NCBI GenBank assembly: GCA_041752115.1
Contig: JBGSHS010000170.1
Location: 19,443-83,442 of the forward strand
DNA: 64,000 nt
Reading direction: 5' to 3'
Source: JAJRVM01 sp041752115
GTDB taxonomy: Bacteria; Planctomycetota; Planctomycetia; Pirellulales; Pirellulaceae
Translations under genes and position numbers: made by a program
The notes under the pieces: model-generated
Database searches by the model: none
What the model saw: only the letters and a program-made list of their open reading frames with translations
What the model was told of the DNA's origin: nothing
Part shown: piece by piece, positions 27,305-36,473 of the stretch
Position numbering within the stretch: the stretch's first letter is position 1
How the letters are laid out: each line of letters begins with the position of its first letter

Positions 27305-28476
27305 GGCTGGAGTGCCTCCTCACGGCACCGGTCACAAATATCTCGCCACTCGCAAGCGGCGTCGGCAATGCCAAGTCGCTCCAGGAAAGCCGCGTCCAAC
27401 TCGACAGCTTCGCTCGTCATGGCCACGGCAATATGCAGTGCGACAAGGGGGCCTCGTTCTTCTGACGAACATGCTCGCGGTGTCTCCACATACGTGAGTG
27501 CCTGCACGACCGCGTCGGGAACCCCCCACAGCGCCGCCAGGTAGCCACTCAGGTGGAGTTGCGACGGGCCGGTCGGGGTTCCCCCCGCCACTTCCGGCCG
27601 GCGAATATCGCCCCCTGACGGCCGAATCTCACTGGCCAGCGGCTTCCCCAGCAGTGCCAGATCACTCATCGGATGGAGCATTCCGGCCAGTTCCGCGCTC
27701 CCCCGCAGGCCCAGGTCGTCGCTCAGCGTTCTGGCGATGCTGGCAGCGGCACGTGCCATGGCCTGACCACGCCGGTTGCAGTCAACGATGCTGTCAGCGT
27801 GAGTGTCCCCTACCGGCGACTGGAAGGCCGCGGGTGCCCCGAGCAACGCTCGCATCCGTTCCAGCCCCAGGAGACGTACAGCCTGTGACGCGCTGCTGAC
27901 ACGCTGAGGTGATCCGAAGAACCCCGAACTAACCAGGCAGACCACGCGTGTCGTCGTCGAGATGTCGGTGGCGATGATGGCCGCCACGTCCTCGATCGAG
28001 GCATCGACTCGAGCCATGCACTCGGTCAGCGCCCGACAAACTCCCGGCTGACTCGGCAGCCACTGCGTGCTGGAGATGGCCCCTCGTAACGTGCTGTTGT
28101 GGAAGACATTGCGGATTGTCGCGATCCGCTGTACGACCGATTTCAGCGTGTCAGGATCACAGGGTTTGTTCAGAAACTGATGAGCAACTCCCACACACTT
28201 CAACACGGCCTCGTCGCTGCATTGGCCTGAGAGGACGATGCGAACCGTATCGGGATAACGGCTGAGCACCTCACGGAGCAGTTCTGCTCCGTCCATGCCG
28301 GGCATCCGGGCGTCCGATACCACCATATCAAACGGCTGACGAGCGCAGCAATCGAGCGCTGCGCGGGCTCCCTCCGCGAACTCCATATCCCACTGTTCAC
28401 GGTGGCAGCGAAGCGAACGGCGGAGTCCCATCAGGACTTTGGGTTCGTCATCGACAAAAAGCAGTCTTTGCTTCAT
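27301..28476 (-). CDS. Response regulator with HDOD domain
   Basis: 391 residues. The receiver (residues 1-120) has Asp10/Glu11, Asp55 in MVVSDARMPGMDG and Lys104 in FLNKPC. Residues about 135-390 resemble an HDOD domain: LPSQPGVCRALTECMA, VAAIIATDISTTTRVVCLVSSGFFG, and SSASQAVRLLGLERMRALL; the HD-like position reads AGMLHPMSDLALLG, without the usual HDIG. HDOD domains are non-catalytic relatives of HD hydrolases that act in signalling. The start ATG at 28476 shares 4 bases with the stop codon of the kinase gene upstream, and the stop overlaps the start of the next gene, so the operon is translated in sequence. Confidence 0.85.
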   Translation of the reverse strand: MKQRLLFVDDEPKVLMGLRRSLRCHREQWDMEFAEGARAALDCCARQPFDMVVSDARMPGMDGAELLREVLSRYPDTVRIVLSGQCSDEAVLKCVGVAHQFLNKPCDPDTLKSVVQRIATIRNVFHNSTLRGAISSTQWLPSQPGVCRALTECMARVDASIEDVAAIIATDISTTTRVVCLVSSGFFGSPQRVSSASQAVRLLGLERMRALLGAPAAFQSPVGDTHADSIVDCNRRGQAMARAAASIARTLSDDLGLRGSAELAGMLHPMSDLALLGKPLASEIRPSGGDIRRPEVAGGTPTGPSQLHLSGYLAALWGVPDAVVQALTYVETPRACSSEERGPLVALHIAVAMTSEAVELDAAFLERLGIADAACEWRDICDRCREEALQP

Positions 28477-30290
28477 GGGATATCTCTCTTGCTGGGCGAT
28501 TTGTGAGGGTTGCGGGGGAGCCGTACAATGAAGGTCGTGCCTTGGCCGACTTGCGTTTCGAAGGTGAGTGTACCGCCGTGCTGTTCGGCCACCACGGATC
28601 GCGCGATCGACAGTCCCTGTCCGGTACCACGTCCAACTTCTTTGGTCGTGAAGAAATGGTCGAACACCTTGCCGCAGATATCGTCCCGAATTCCGGCGCC
28701 GGTGTCCGATATGCGGACTTCCACCCACTCGTCGTTCGAGCGCGTGCTGATGGTGATGCGCCCTGGGGACGACGCGTCCTGGCCCGGCTTTTCCGCGATG
28801 GCATGGGCGGCGTTAATAATGAGATTCAGGAACACCTGGTTGCAGGCCCCCGGCAGACAGTGCACCAGAGGCAGGTGTGGATCGAAATCTGTGACAACGT
28901 CGGCGACATACTTCCACTCGTTGCGGCAGACGGTCAATGTGCTCAGCAACGCCTTGTTAAGATCGACCGCCTGCATTTCGTCGCTGCCCGGGTGCGAAAA
29001 CTCCTTCATCGAGCGAACGATGGTGGCTACTCGCCCCACACCTTCTAGTGATTGGGAGATGGCAAGCGGGATTTCGCGAATGAGAAAATCGAGATCAACG
29101 TCGCTCGCCGAACTGCTCAGCCCTTGAACGCTGTCTCCGGCACAATCTCCGAAATCAGCAGGCTGATTTGCTGAACGCTGAGCGGCCAGGACCGGCTGCA
29201 GGTCGGCGAAAGCATCCTTCAGAAATCGCAGGTTGTCACCGATGAATTGGGTGGGCGTGTTGATTTCGTGGGCAATACCGGCGGCCAGCTGCCCGATGGA
29301 CTCGAGCTTTTGCGCCTGCAGCAATTGTCCCTCGAGCACCCGTCTCTTCGAGATATCCTGGAACGTCAACACCGCGCCGACGATCGTATTCGCCTCGCAC
29401 ATCGGCGTCGCGACATACTCTACCGGGAACTCCGATCCATCCTGACGCCAGAACACGTCGTTCTGCCCGTGCTGCGTCGTGCCGTCTTCCAGCGTGATTC
29501 GCACCGGACACTCGCCCCAACTGCGGGGAGTCTGATTGGCTTTCGAATGATGGATTAACTCGTGAAACGACTGTCCCACCAACTGCTCCGCTGACCAGCC
29601 GACCAGTCGCTCCGCTGCCGGGTTTACGAAAGTGATTCGTCCGGCGCTGTTGAGTCCCACAATCCCCTCCCCTGCCGAATCCAGAATCAACTGGTTGCAG
29701 GCGTGGAGCCGTTTGAGTTCCCACTCAGACGCTTCTCGCTCACGTAAGCGCTCTTCATGCTCTTCGATCGCCTCCGCCAGACTACGGGCATGCGACACTT
29801 GCAGCGACTCGGCTGTGGCCATCAGTTGTTCGGTCCGAGCCCGCAGTTCCGCTTCCCGTTGCTGTGACCGGAAGAGGGCCCGAGCCAGACCATGGCTTAC
29901 CTTGCAGGCGACCTCCAGTTGCCAATCAGAATCGGTTTGCTCACACCGTGGTTGCTCACGATAGAGGCAGCCGAGCAACGGTGTGGAAAGGTCATTGGAG
30001 AGTCGTACGCCGTAGCCCGTCAGCGTTTGACCGCTGAACTGCCGTTCGACCCGGCACAAAGGATGTTGTCGCAGCTGTGCGGCAAGCGCCCTTTGAAAAG
30101 CAGCGCGGATTTCGGTCTCGACCGGCTGGCAGCACTCATCGACCAGGATCAACTCGCCGCCGGCTCCGACCAGGAGGATGAGCAAAGGGGCGGGACCGGG
30201 CAGTCCTCCCGCGCCGTCAGGACGGCCCAGGGGACTTCCGGGGGAAGGTTCTGCGAGCGCCAGCAGGTCATCAATTGTCTCAAGCAACAT
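28473..30290 (-). CDS. PAS-domain sensor histidine kinase (cytoplasmic)
   Basis: 605 residues from ATG 30290. An N-terminal domain (about residues 35-145) has no clear family; it is followed by a coiled-coil stretch (145-195), a PAS domain (about 195-315: ILDSAGEGIVGLNSAGRITFVNPAAERLVGW in pieces, DITFQDISKRR at its end), a phosphoacceptor helix with His341 (IAHEINTPTQF) and a HATPase (LIINAAHAIAEK, ISDTGAGIRDD, FDHFFTTKEVGRGTGQGL). No transmembrane segment. It overlaps the REC-HDOD gene by 4 bases and starts 16 bases after the HDOD gene, so kinase and both regulators form one unit. The signal may be a small molecule or redox state sensed by PAS. Confidence 0.92.
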   Translation of the reverse strand: MLLETIDDLLALAEPSPGSPLGRPDGAGGLPGPAPLLILLVGAGGELILVDECCQPVETEIRAAFQRALAAQLRQHPLCRVERQFSGQTLTGYGVRLSNDLSTPLLGCLYREQPRCEQTDSDWQLEVACKVSHGLARALFRSQQREAELRARTEQLMATAESLQVSHARSLAEAIEEHEERLREREASEWELKRLHACNQLILDSAGEGIVGLNSAGRITFVNPAAERLVGWSAEQLVGQSFHELIHHSKANQTPRSWGECPVRITLEDGTTQHGQNDVFWRQDGSEFPVEYVATPMCEANTIVGAVLTFQDISKRRVLEGQLLQAQKLESIGQLAAGIAHEINTPTQFIGDNLRFLKDAFADLQPVLAAQRSANQPADFGDCAGDSVQGLSSSASDVDLDFLIREIPLAISQSLEGVGRVATIVRSMKEFSHPGSDEMQAVDLNKALLSTLTVCRNEWKYVADVVTDFDPHLPLVHCLPGACNQVFLNLIINAAHAIAEKPGQDASSPGRITISTRSNDEWVEVRISDTGAGIRDDICGKVFDHFFTTKEVGRGTGQGLSIARSVVAEQHGGTLTFETQVGQGTTFIVRLPRNPHKSPSKRDIP

Positions 30291-30306
30291 CGGATCGCAC
30301 TCGCCT

Positions 30307-31185
30307 CTAAAGGTCGAACAGCGCGGCATTCCTCGCCAACTCATCATCCAGGTCATTGGCCAGCACGGAGATATGCTCGCGCGTCAGCGCCAGAGCGTTC
30401 ATTGCCGCCTGCGGTACACGCACCAACTTGCGGCCGACCGAGGACATTCCCTTGAGCGTGCACAACAAATTGGCGATCTCCACGCATTGGACGATCAACA
30501 GGTGATCGCCACGGTACTTGTCGGACATGTGGTGAAAGGCAATGGCCGCCTTGACCACCTCCGGAAACCGCCAGCTTTCGGCTATTCTGGCTCCCAGCCG
30601 CGCGTGATCAAACCCGAGCCAGTTTCGTTCGGTCTCCACGAGCGTAAGTTGATCATCCAGTTGGTGCATGACCTGGCAGAAGTGGGCGTGGACATATTGG
30701 TCCTCCAGCACGATCCCAATGTCGTGCAGCAAGCCTGCGACAAAGGCATCCTCGAAGTCCGCTACGCGCTGACGCATAGCGATCAGCCGCGCGCAGATTC
30801 CGACAGCAACCAGATGCTTCCACAGCCGGCGCCGCTGAAATGTGCCGATCTCCTCCTCGCTGTTAAACAACTCGCCGACGCTGGCGGTCATGACCAGACT
30901 ACGGATCTGCCGCAGACCGATCAAAGTGATCGCCTGTTGCAGATTGGAGATCCGTTCCCGCGGCGCACAGGCTGACGAATTGACGTATCGAAGCACGCGC
31001 GCACTCAAAGCAGGGTCTGTCTCGATCAACACCTTCATGTCCAAGGCGCTGGACTTCGGATTGTTGGCAACCTCCATGACCTTCAAGGCGATATGCGGCA
31101 GCGTCGAGATTTCGTTGACGCGTCGGGCGACGTCATCGAGTGAGGGAGGCGTTTCCAGGTAGGTCGTGGTGTCCTGCTGGTTCAT
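30307..31185 (-). CDS. HDOD domain protein
   Basis: 292 residues, almost all one HDOD domain: LPHIALKVMEVANNPKSSA, ETDPALSARVLRYVNSSA, NLQQAITLIGLRQIRSLVM, then FVAGLLHDIGIVLED, which keeps an HD pair, and WRFPEVVKAAIAFHHM. HDOD proteins are usually non-catalytic signalling or scaffold modules, but this one keeps the HDIG residues that the neighbouring REC-HDOD protein has lost. It is the first gene of the HDOD/kinase/REC operon, ending 16 bases before the kinase start. It could be the sensor or the target of the kinase system; that is inference. Confidence 0.9.
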   Translation of the reverse strand: MNQQDTTTYLETPPSLDDVARRVNEISTLPHIALKVMEVANNPKSSALDMKVLIETDPALSARVLRYVNSSACAPRERISNLQQAITLIGLRQIRSLVMTASVGELFNSEEEIGTFQRRRLWKHLVAVGICARLIAMRQRVADFEDAFVAGLLHDIGIVLEDQYVHAHFCQVMHQLDDQLTLVETERNWLGFDHARLGARIAESWRFPEVVKAAIAFHHMSDKYRGDHLLIVQCVEIANLLCTLKGMSSVGRKLVRVPQAAMNALALTREHISVLANDLDDELARNAALFDL

Positions 31186-31537
31186 GAGTCGCTCCTGTAC
31201 ACACTACTCAGGCAAGTCGGCCGCGTCGTCACAAGGACGCGATGCGGCGTGGTGGGTTTGCTTTGCGGGACACTTTTCAAGCCACCGGACTGGGCCAAGA
31301 CGGTACACAAGAATAGGTTATGTGCCAGCACAGACCATACGATTCTTTCGCACTACCCCTCCCGAGACCGACGTGCTTGTGGTCCGGGCCAGCGCTGGCA
31401 CGGCAGATAGCCAATTGAGGTACCTGCAGCCTGGGTGACACGCCCCGTCCGTTGATTGCCACACATGGGTGTCACCAGTCGATTGCGCACACGGCGGACT
31501 TGGCGAAGGCCTGGGGGCGGTAAGACTCAACCGGGCC
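31186..31537. other. Intergenic stretch without a supported gene
   Basis: 352 bases containing the promoter region of the HDOD operon (minus strand). No gene or repeat recognised. Confidence 0.35.
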
Positions 31538-32146
31538 TCAGGACTCGAAATGGGCCAGCAGTCGAACCAGTTCTGCCTCATTCCGCACTTTCATCTTCTC
31601 CAAGACTCGGGTACGGTGTTTCGCCACCGTCTGAATGCTGATGCCCAACGAGGCAGCAATCGACTTCATGTTCGATCCGCTGGACAGCAGGTTCATGATT
31701 TCCCGCTCACGCGGCGTCAACAACCGCAGGCGGGCGGTAACCTCCGGATGCGCGACTTCGATCCTCATCCGCCGCTGAGATTCCTCCAGTGCCTGACGCA
31801 CGAGTCCCAGGATCCGAGTGTCGTCGATCGGTTTCTCCAGGAAGTCCATCGCCCCGGCTTTCATGGCCTCAGCACACGTTTCGATGTCACCATGACCGGT
31901 AATAAAAACGACAGGAACCTGCGGAAACTGCGTCGCAAGCCACCGCTGCACCTGCAGCCCGGTACACTGCGGCATCTGCAGATCGAGCAACACGCAGCCG
32001 TGCTGCTGCCCGGGGAAGCTACGCATGAAATCGGCCGCAGAGGAATAGCCCTGCACGGCAAATCCTTCCGACTCAAGCAGCCATTGCATCGATCGAAGCG
32101 CACCTCGATCATCATCTACGACGAAGACGGTCAACTCAGCTTCCAC
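31538..32146 (-). CDS. FixJ-like response regulator (REC + LuxR HTH)
   Basis: 202 residues, close to FixJ length (204). The receiver (1-120) has DDD at 11-13, Asp55 in VLLDLQMPQCTG and Lys105 in FLEKPI. The C-terminus carries a LuxR-type HTH: LTPREREIMNLLSSGSNMKSIAASLGISIQTVAKHR in pieces, with the recognition helix ISIQTVAKHRTRV. Start: GTG at 32146 after AGGAA about 7 bases upstream; this overlaps the last 11 bases of the kinase gene, a typical coupled two-component arrangement. It should activate genes when phosphorylated by the adjacent kinase. Targets unknown. Confidence 0.9.
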   Translation of the reverse strand: MEAELTVFVVDDDRGALRSMQWLLESEGFAVQGYSSAADFMRSFPGQQHGCVLLDLQMPQCTGLQVQRWLATQFPQVPVVFITGHGDIETCAEAMKAGAMDFLEKPIDDTRILGLVRQALEESQRRMRIEVAHPEVTARLRLLTPREREIMNLLSSGSNMKSIAASLGISIQTVAKHRTRVLEKMKVRNEAELVRLLAHFES

Positions 32147-34079
32147 AACCAGATTCCTCGCGTCCTTGATGAACAGGAAGTGTGAAATGAAAATCCGCTC
32201 CACACGTCTGGTCATCACCGAGCCAGATCTTGCCGCCGTGTGACTCAACGACCCGGCGACTGATCGCCAATCCCATCCCCAGTCCCTGTCGTTTCGTGCT
32301 GTTGAATGCCTCGAACAACCGCTCCCGAGCATGCCCTGCTACGCCGCAACCCCAATCACGGACTTCGACCTCCACCGATTTCTCGCCTCGCATCATGGCC
32401 GCGACGATCACCTTGCGCTGCTTCTCAGGCCGCATCGCCACCGCATCCATCGCATTCGCCACCAGGTTCACGACCACCTGTTCGATTTGGATCGAGTCCA
32501 TCCTGATCAATGGCAGATCTTCGCCGACATTGAACGTTAACTGAACGCAGTGATCACGAGCCAGGGGTTGGAGCAGGTCGTACGCCTGGCGCAACACCTG
32601 CCCGATGTCCGTCAACTCCCGCCGCGGACCACGGCCACGCACGAACTCGCGCAGGTGCGTGACGATGGCCGACGCACGATTCACTTCAACAGACACGCGG
32701 TCCATGGCATCCGTAATCTCCGCGACGTCGACCGATCGACCGAGACGTGCCAGGCGGCGGCAAGCGCCGCGCACGTAATTGTTGATGGCATAGAGCGGCT
32801 GATTCAACTCGTGGGCCAGTGTCGCCGCCATTTCTCCCACGGTCTGCAGGCGATTCATGTGGGCGAGTTCAATGTCGCGCTGCCGGGAAATGCGTTGCGC
32901 CTTCCGCTGCTCCGTCACATCGTCCACGATGCCGATCACCCCCCCCACTCCGCCGTCCGGGCCAGGAAATATCGCCTTGTGCAGCACCACTTCGTATTCC
33001 GCGCCATCGGCCAGGCGGATGGTTGTCTCCGTGGTCTGCGGGGCACCAGAACGGTACAAATCGTCATTCGAATCGCGAAACAGATCACTCGACCGATCCG
33101 CGAAGAGCTCGCAGTCGGTCTTTCCTAAGACCTGGCGCTCCGGCACCCCGGTCCATTGGGAAAAGGCACGATTACAGCCCAGGTAGCGACCGTCTCGCCC
33201 TTTATAGAAGACGGGACTCGGCATACTATCGATCAACGTCTGCAAGAACTGCGCCTGCCGCTGGAGTTCCTCCTCCGCAAGCCTCCGCTGCGTGATGTCC
33301 TCGTGCGCAATCCCGACGCGAGGCGGTCCCGCCACGGGAATCCGGGTAGCCCGGGCAATGAACCAACGCTGTTCATCCGCCGAGTGGCACGGGTACTCGT
33401 GAACCACGCGTTCTCGCGTACCGCGCAACAGAGCTCGAAGCTCCTCGGCGAACCAGTGCGCCGATTCGGCGTCTTTCCCGACCGCTTCATCGCATACGCG
33501 CAAGTAGTCGCTTCCCTCCGACAGCCGATCGGGATCGGCTCCGTTGGCACGCGCGAATTCCCGCCAAGGTGAATTGACCGCGATAATTTGGCCCTGCTGG
33601 TCGACAATCGCGATGTGGGTCAACAGCCCATCAAGTGTCGCCCGCAGAAAACGCTCCGACGGTTGCTGACCGCCTCCGAAGACCGTTTCCGGTGCATTGT
33701 CGCGGGAAGCCCGCACCGCGCCCCTCACCACGGCCACCAGCCGCTCGTACCCGTCAGCAGACTTCATCACAAAATGGGAAATCCCCTGCCGAACCAACTC
33801 GTTGGCAATCCGCTCCGATCCCAGAGCCGTCACGACCACGATCGGGATCTCGCCGCAAACCGAGCGTACGGTGGCAACCAGCTGAGTCCATTTCAGGCCG
33901 TCGATGTTCACATCGCAGAGTAGGACATCATACCCACCCAGCAGTTCCGCCTGCAGTTCACCGAGCGACGAGACCTCCGTCACTTCACACGCGTCAGGGC
34001 AATCCCGCAGCCGCGCGCATACCTCGATCCGATCGGTTGCGTTCGCATCAGCATAGAGTATCCGCACCCGATGAAGCAT
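32136..34079 (-). CDS. FixL-like hybrid histidine kinase (REC-PAS-PAS-HisKA-HATPase)
   Basis: 647 residues from ATG 34079. An N-terminal receiver-like domain (about 1-120; Asp56 in DVLLCDVNIDG, Lys106) is followed by two PAS domains: about 145-265 (TLDGLLTHIAIVDQQGQIIAVN, GIAHEDITQRR) and 280-395 (LIDSMPSPVFYKGRDGRYLGCN, GIVDDVTEQRK). The H box has His423 in TLAHELNQPL, the FixL subtype, with NLVANAMDA (N box) and RDWGCGV (G1). No transmembrane segment; the PAS domains lack the heme-binding features I would expect of an oxygen sensor, so the signal is unknown. The overlapping regulator gene downstream makes it a two-component pair. The longer frame to 34211 lacks a ribosome binding site. Confidence 0.9.
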   Translation of the reverse strand: MLHRVRILYADANATDRIEVCARLRDCPDACEVTEVSSLGELQAELLGGYDVLLCDVNIDGLKWTQLVATVRSVCGEIPIVVVTALGSERIANELVRQGISHFVMKSADGYERLVAVVRGAVRASRDNAPETVFGGGQQPSERFLRATLDGLLTHIAIVDQQGQIIAVNSPWREFARANGADPDRLSEGSDYLRVCDEAVGKDAESAHWFAEELRALLRGTRERVVHEYPCHSADEQRWFIARATRIPVAGPPRVGIAHEDITQRRLAEEELQRQAQFLQTLIDSMPSPVFYKGRDGRYLGCNRAFSQWTGVPERQVLGKTDCELFADRSSDLFRDSNDDLYRSGAPQTTETTIRLADGAEYEVVLHKAIFPGPDGGVGGVIGIVDDVTEQRKAQRISRQRDIELAHMNRLQTVGEMAATLAHELNQPLYAINNYVRGACRRLARLGRSVDVAEITDAMDRVSVEVNRASAIVTHLREFVRGRGPRRELTDIGQVLRQAYDLLQPLARDHCVQLTFNVGEDLPLIRMDSIQIEQVVVNLVANAMDAVAMRPEKQRKVIVAAMMRGEKSVEVEVRDWGCGVAGHARERLFEAFNSTKRQGLGMGLAISRRVVESHGGKIWLGDDQTCGADFHFTLPVHQGREESGCGS

Positions 34080-34751
34080 TACTCCGGCCTCGCTAAATCC
34101 TCCCGTTCCGCTCACCCCACCCGCTTGAGCGACCGAGCTGGCACGAACTGCCGTGCTGACCGGTGAGCCCAGCCGCCCATCGTACGCGATGAAACGGCCG
34201 TCGAGTTTCACGTCGTCCGCTGCCCCGTACCACGAGCAACTGCAGGGTCGTGTAGAGCAAACCGATTTGCAAGATCCTCAGCTGCAACTTCGCGGCGGCG
34301 AAAGTTTCGCCCCCAATCCCCCCACACAAGGATAACTCTTGGTAGGTACTCTTCCCGCTCCCCTGGACAGCCGTGGATGGCCGCTGCCGACCGTGACGAA
34401 TCACAATGTTTCATGCTGTCGTTCGCTCCCCGAGGTGTGCGAGCCCGGCACGACGAAAGCAGCCGCCGGAAACGAGGACCGGGAGCAATGAACCGGTGAT
34501 CCACACGAATACGCGGCACGAAACCCAATCCGCAGACGTATTCCCTGCGCCCGATGATCGCCCAAACACACCCGCAATGCAGCACGGCGAGTCGGACATG
34601 CTAGAATGGTATCCACTGGTACGGAGAAGAAGAAGTCCCCATTTCGGTCGGCAGACTACCTCAGGTCGCAGTGTTTCAGTGATCTGTCGTCATCGGTCCG
34701 CGGCAGCAACTCGGTTCAACGAAGTCCCCACAGTCACTCCGCACTGCCGGT
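34080..34751. other. 672-base stretch without a supported gene
   Basis: Minus-strand frames such as 34208-34585 and 34093-34404 have no domains. The region probably holds the promoter of the FixL-like operon. No repeats seen. Confidence 0.4.
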
Positions 34752-35510
34752 TCACGCGATGAAGTCGCCATGACAATCGTCGACGAAGTACTGTCGCTCG
34801 TCACGCGAGTCGCCCACGCAACCGTTGAGAACGGGAGCGCGCGACGCAGACTGGCCGCAGCGAAGTTCGCGACACTTGTTCCGGAGACGTGCAAGTTCGC
34901 CGACGGCGCGAGCCAAGTCGACCGCGGACGAAGTCCCGGTCTTCTGATAGACACTGGCACAGATCCGATCGATCGTCCGGTGGCTGACCCCCAGCTCACG
35001 TGCGATCGCCTTGTAGGGGCGCCCCGCGACGATCATCGATACGACTTCCTGCTCGCGCAGGTCGAGCTGTTCGAACCGGGCGTCCAGTCTCGCTCGCCGC
35101 GAGTGTGCGTCCTGTACGTTGTGACTGATATTCAGAGCTGAATCGACCGCGGAGAGGAGATCGGCATCCGCGAAGGGAGCGCTGAGCACTGTCACCGCAC
35201 CTGCCCGCATGGCCCGCACTGCACTGGGCACATCCACGTCCTCTCCAACAACAACGGCAGGGAAGGGATGGTACAGTCCCGGCAAGTACTCCAACAGCTC
35301 CAATCCGGTCATGTCGGGCAGACTCAGATGCAGCAGGATGCAGCCGGTACAGGAGGGATGAAAACGCCTCAGAAACTCGTCGGCGGAACCAGCTAGCGCA
35401 CAGCGCATTCCACGGGACTGGATCAATGATACGACGCGAGCCCCCGTCGCCGGCTCGTGCCACACGACGAAGACCGTGGGATCTGTGAAGTCCACAACAC
35501 CACCCGCCAT
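34752..35510 (-). CDS. LuxR-type regulator with a phosphorylation-dead receiver
   Basis: 252 residues from ATG 35510. The first 125 residues follow receiver topology, but the key residues are gone: the acidic pair is W17-H18 (VFVVWHEP), the phospho-acceptor position is H61 (CILLHLSLPDMTG) and the conserved Lys is A111 (VTVLSAPF). A LuxR HTH follows: LDLREQEVVSMIVAGRPYKAIARELGVSHRTIDRICASVYQK in pieces, with VSHRTIDRI as recognition helix. The protein is therefore predicted to act without phosphorylation, through ligand or protein contact. The C-terminal 60 residues contain several Cys and charged residues without a known motif. It follows the CheW gene in the same direction, separated by 354 bases and a hairpin. 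Confidence 0.88.
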   Translation of the reverse strand: MAGGVVDFTDPTVFVVWHEPATGARVVSLIQSRGMRCALAGSADEFLRRFHPSCTGCILLHLSLPDMTGLELLEYLPGLYHPFPAVVVGEDVDVPSAVRAMRAGAVTVLSAPFADADLLSAVDSALNISHNVQDAHSRRARLDARFEQLDLREQEVVSMIVAGRPYKAIARELGVSHRTIDRICASVYQKTGTSSAVDLARAVGELARLRNKCRELRCGQSASRAPVLNGCVGDSRDERQYFVDDCHGDFIA

Positions 35511-35864
35511 GGTCAGCTTGACTCGATTTCCAAAAGCCCCCTTACGAGTCTCACCGCATTCTGTCGCCCGCTGCGGCTCCGACCCAGTCACCAGCGGGAC
35601 GAGGTCAGGAGTCGGTAAGCGCCGACGAGTCTGTGTGGGCGCAGGCTTTCTGACAGAAGTATCGGTCAGCGTCGTCTCCCTGCGCCCCAAAAAACCCCTC
35701 ACACCACGCCGGGGACAATCCAACCTCCCGACACGTCCCGCACAGACGATACAAACCACAGGGTCTCTCACCCGGCGAGCATCGTGGCGGGGTAGAAATA
35801 GAGAAGCCCATGATCTGACGACCACGGGCTTCTCCTCGCAGGAAAGTAGTCAGTGACCCTTTCG
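35511..35864. other. Intergenic stretch with terminator hairpin
   Basis: 354 bases between CheW and the orphan regulator, both on the minus strand. It contains the hairpin listed at 35801-35834 and presumably the promoter of the regulator. No gene. Confidence 0.4.
35801..35834 (-). terminator. Candidate terminator downstream of cheW
   Basis: A 9-base perfect stem, GAGAAGCCC (35801-35809) with GGGCTTCTC (35826-35834), plus two more pairs after one mismatch, leaves a loop of about 10 bases. It lies 31 bases past the cheW stop codon on the minus strand, followed by TATTTCT. This is a plausible intrinsic terminator, though the T-tract is weak. Confidence 0.55.
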
Positions 35865-36380
35865 TTACGCCCCCGAGGCAATGCGTTCGAGCGAATCCAC
35901 TGCGTCTCCGCCGAGGATTCGATCGATGTCGAGCAAGATCAGCAGCTGGGATTCCAGCCGCACCAGCCCCGTCAGGTACTCCTTGCCGAGTCCGGCGACG
36001 GTTGGCGGAGGCGGAGCGATGTGGTCTCGCGTGACGCGCAGTACTTCACTCACCGCATCGACCATAATACCAATCGTCTTGTCTCTGCACTGAAGCACCA
36101 TGATGCGACTGTCGTCGGTCTTCTCACTCTCGGTCAGACTGAACAGGACGCGCAAATCAATCACGGGAATGACCGAGCTGCGCAGATTGATCAGTCCGAC
36201 GACATAAGGCGGGGTCTGAGGAATTCGAGTGATCTCTGAAATCAGGATGATCTCGCGGACCTTGGTGATCTCAATGCCATACAGCTCGTTGGCCAGTTCG
36301 AAACTGACGAGCTGGATGGTGCCACGAGTCTCGGACAAAGTGGCTTCAAGAGTGTGTGGTGTTTCGACCGTGGTGGCCAT
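35865..36380 (-). CDS. cheW: CheW-like chemotaxis scaffold protein
   Basis: 171 residues with one CheW domain: LVSFELANELYGIEITKVREII, IPQTPPYVVGLINLRSSVIPVIDLR (the central strand and loop), IGIMVDAVSEVLRV and LTGLVRLESQLLILLDIDRIL. CheW bridges chemoreceptors and CheA in the receptor array. It sits directly downstream of the methyl-accepting chemotaxis gene on the same strand (93 bases), so both are probably co-transcribed. A GC-rich hairpin (GGCGGC / GCCGCC, 36428-36445) lies between them and may moderate expression. The C-terminus is ordinary. Confidence 0.92.
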   Translation of the reverse strand: MATTVETPHTLEATLSETRGTIQLVSFELANELYGIEITKVREIILISEITRIPQTPPYVVGLINLRSSVIPVIDLRVLFSLTESEKTDDSRIMVLQCRDKTIGIMVDAVSEVLRVTRDHIAPPPPTVAGLGKEYLTGLVRLESQLLILLDIDRILGGDAVDSLERIASGA

Positions 36381-36473
36381 GACATGCTCCGGTAACTGGG
36401 GTGTTTGCCGTTGGTAAGTGAGGGCGTGGCGGCAGCAAGGCCGCCGCCTCGAACTCCCTCGATGACATTTCGT

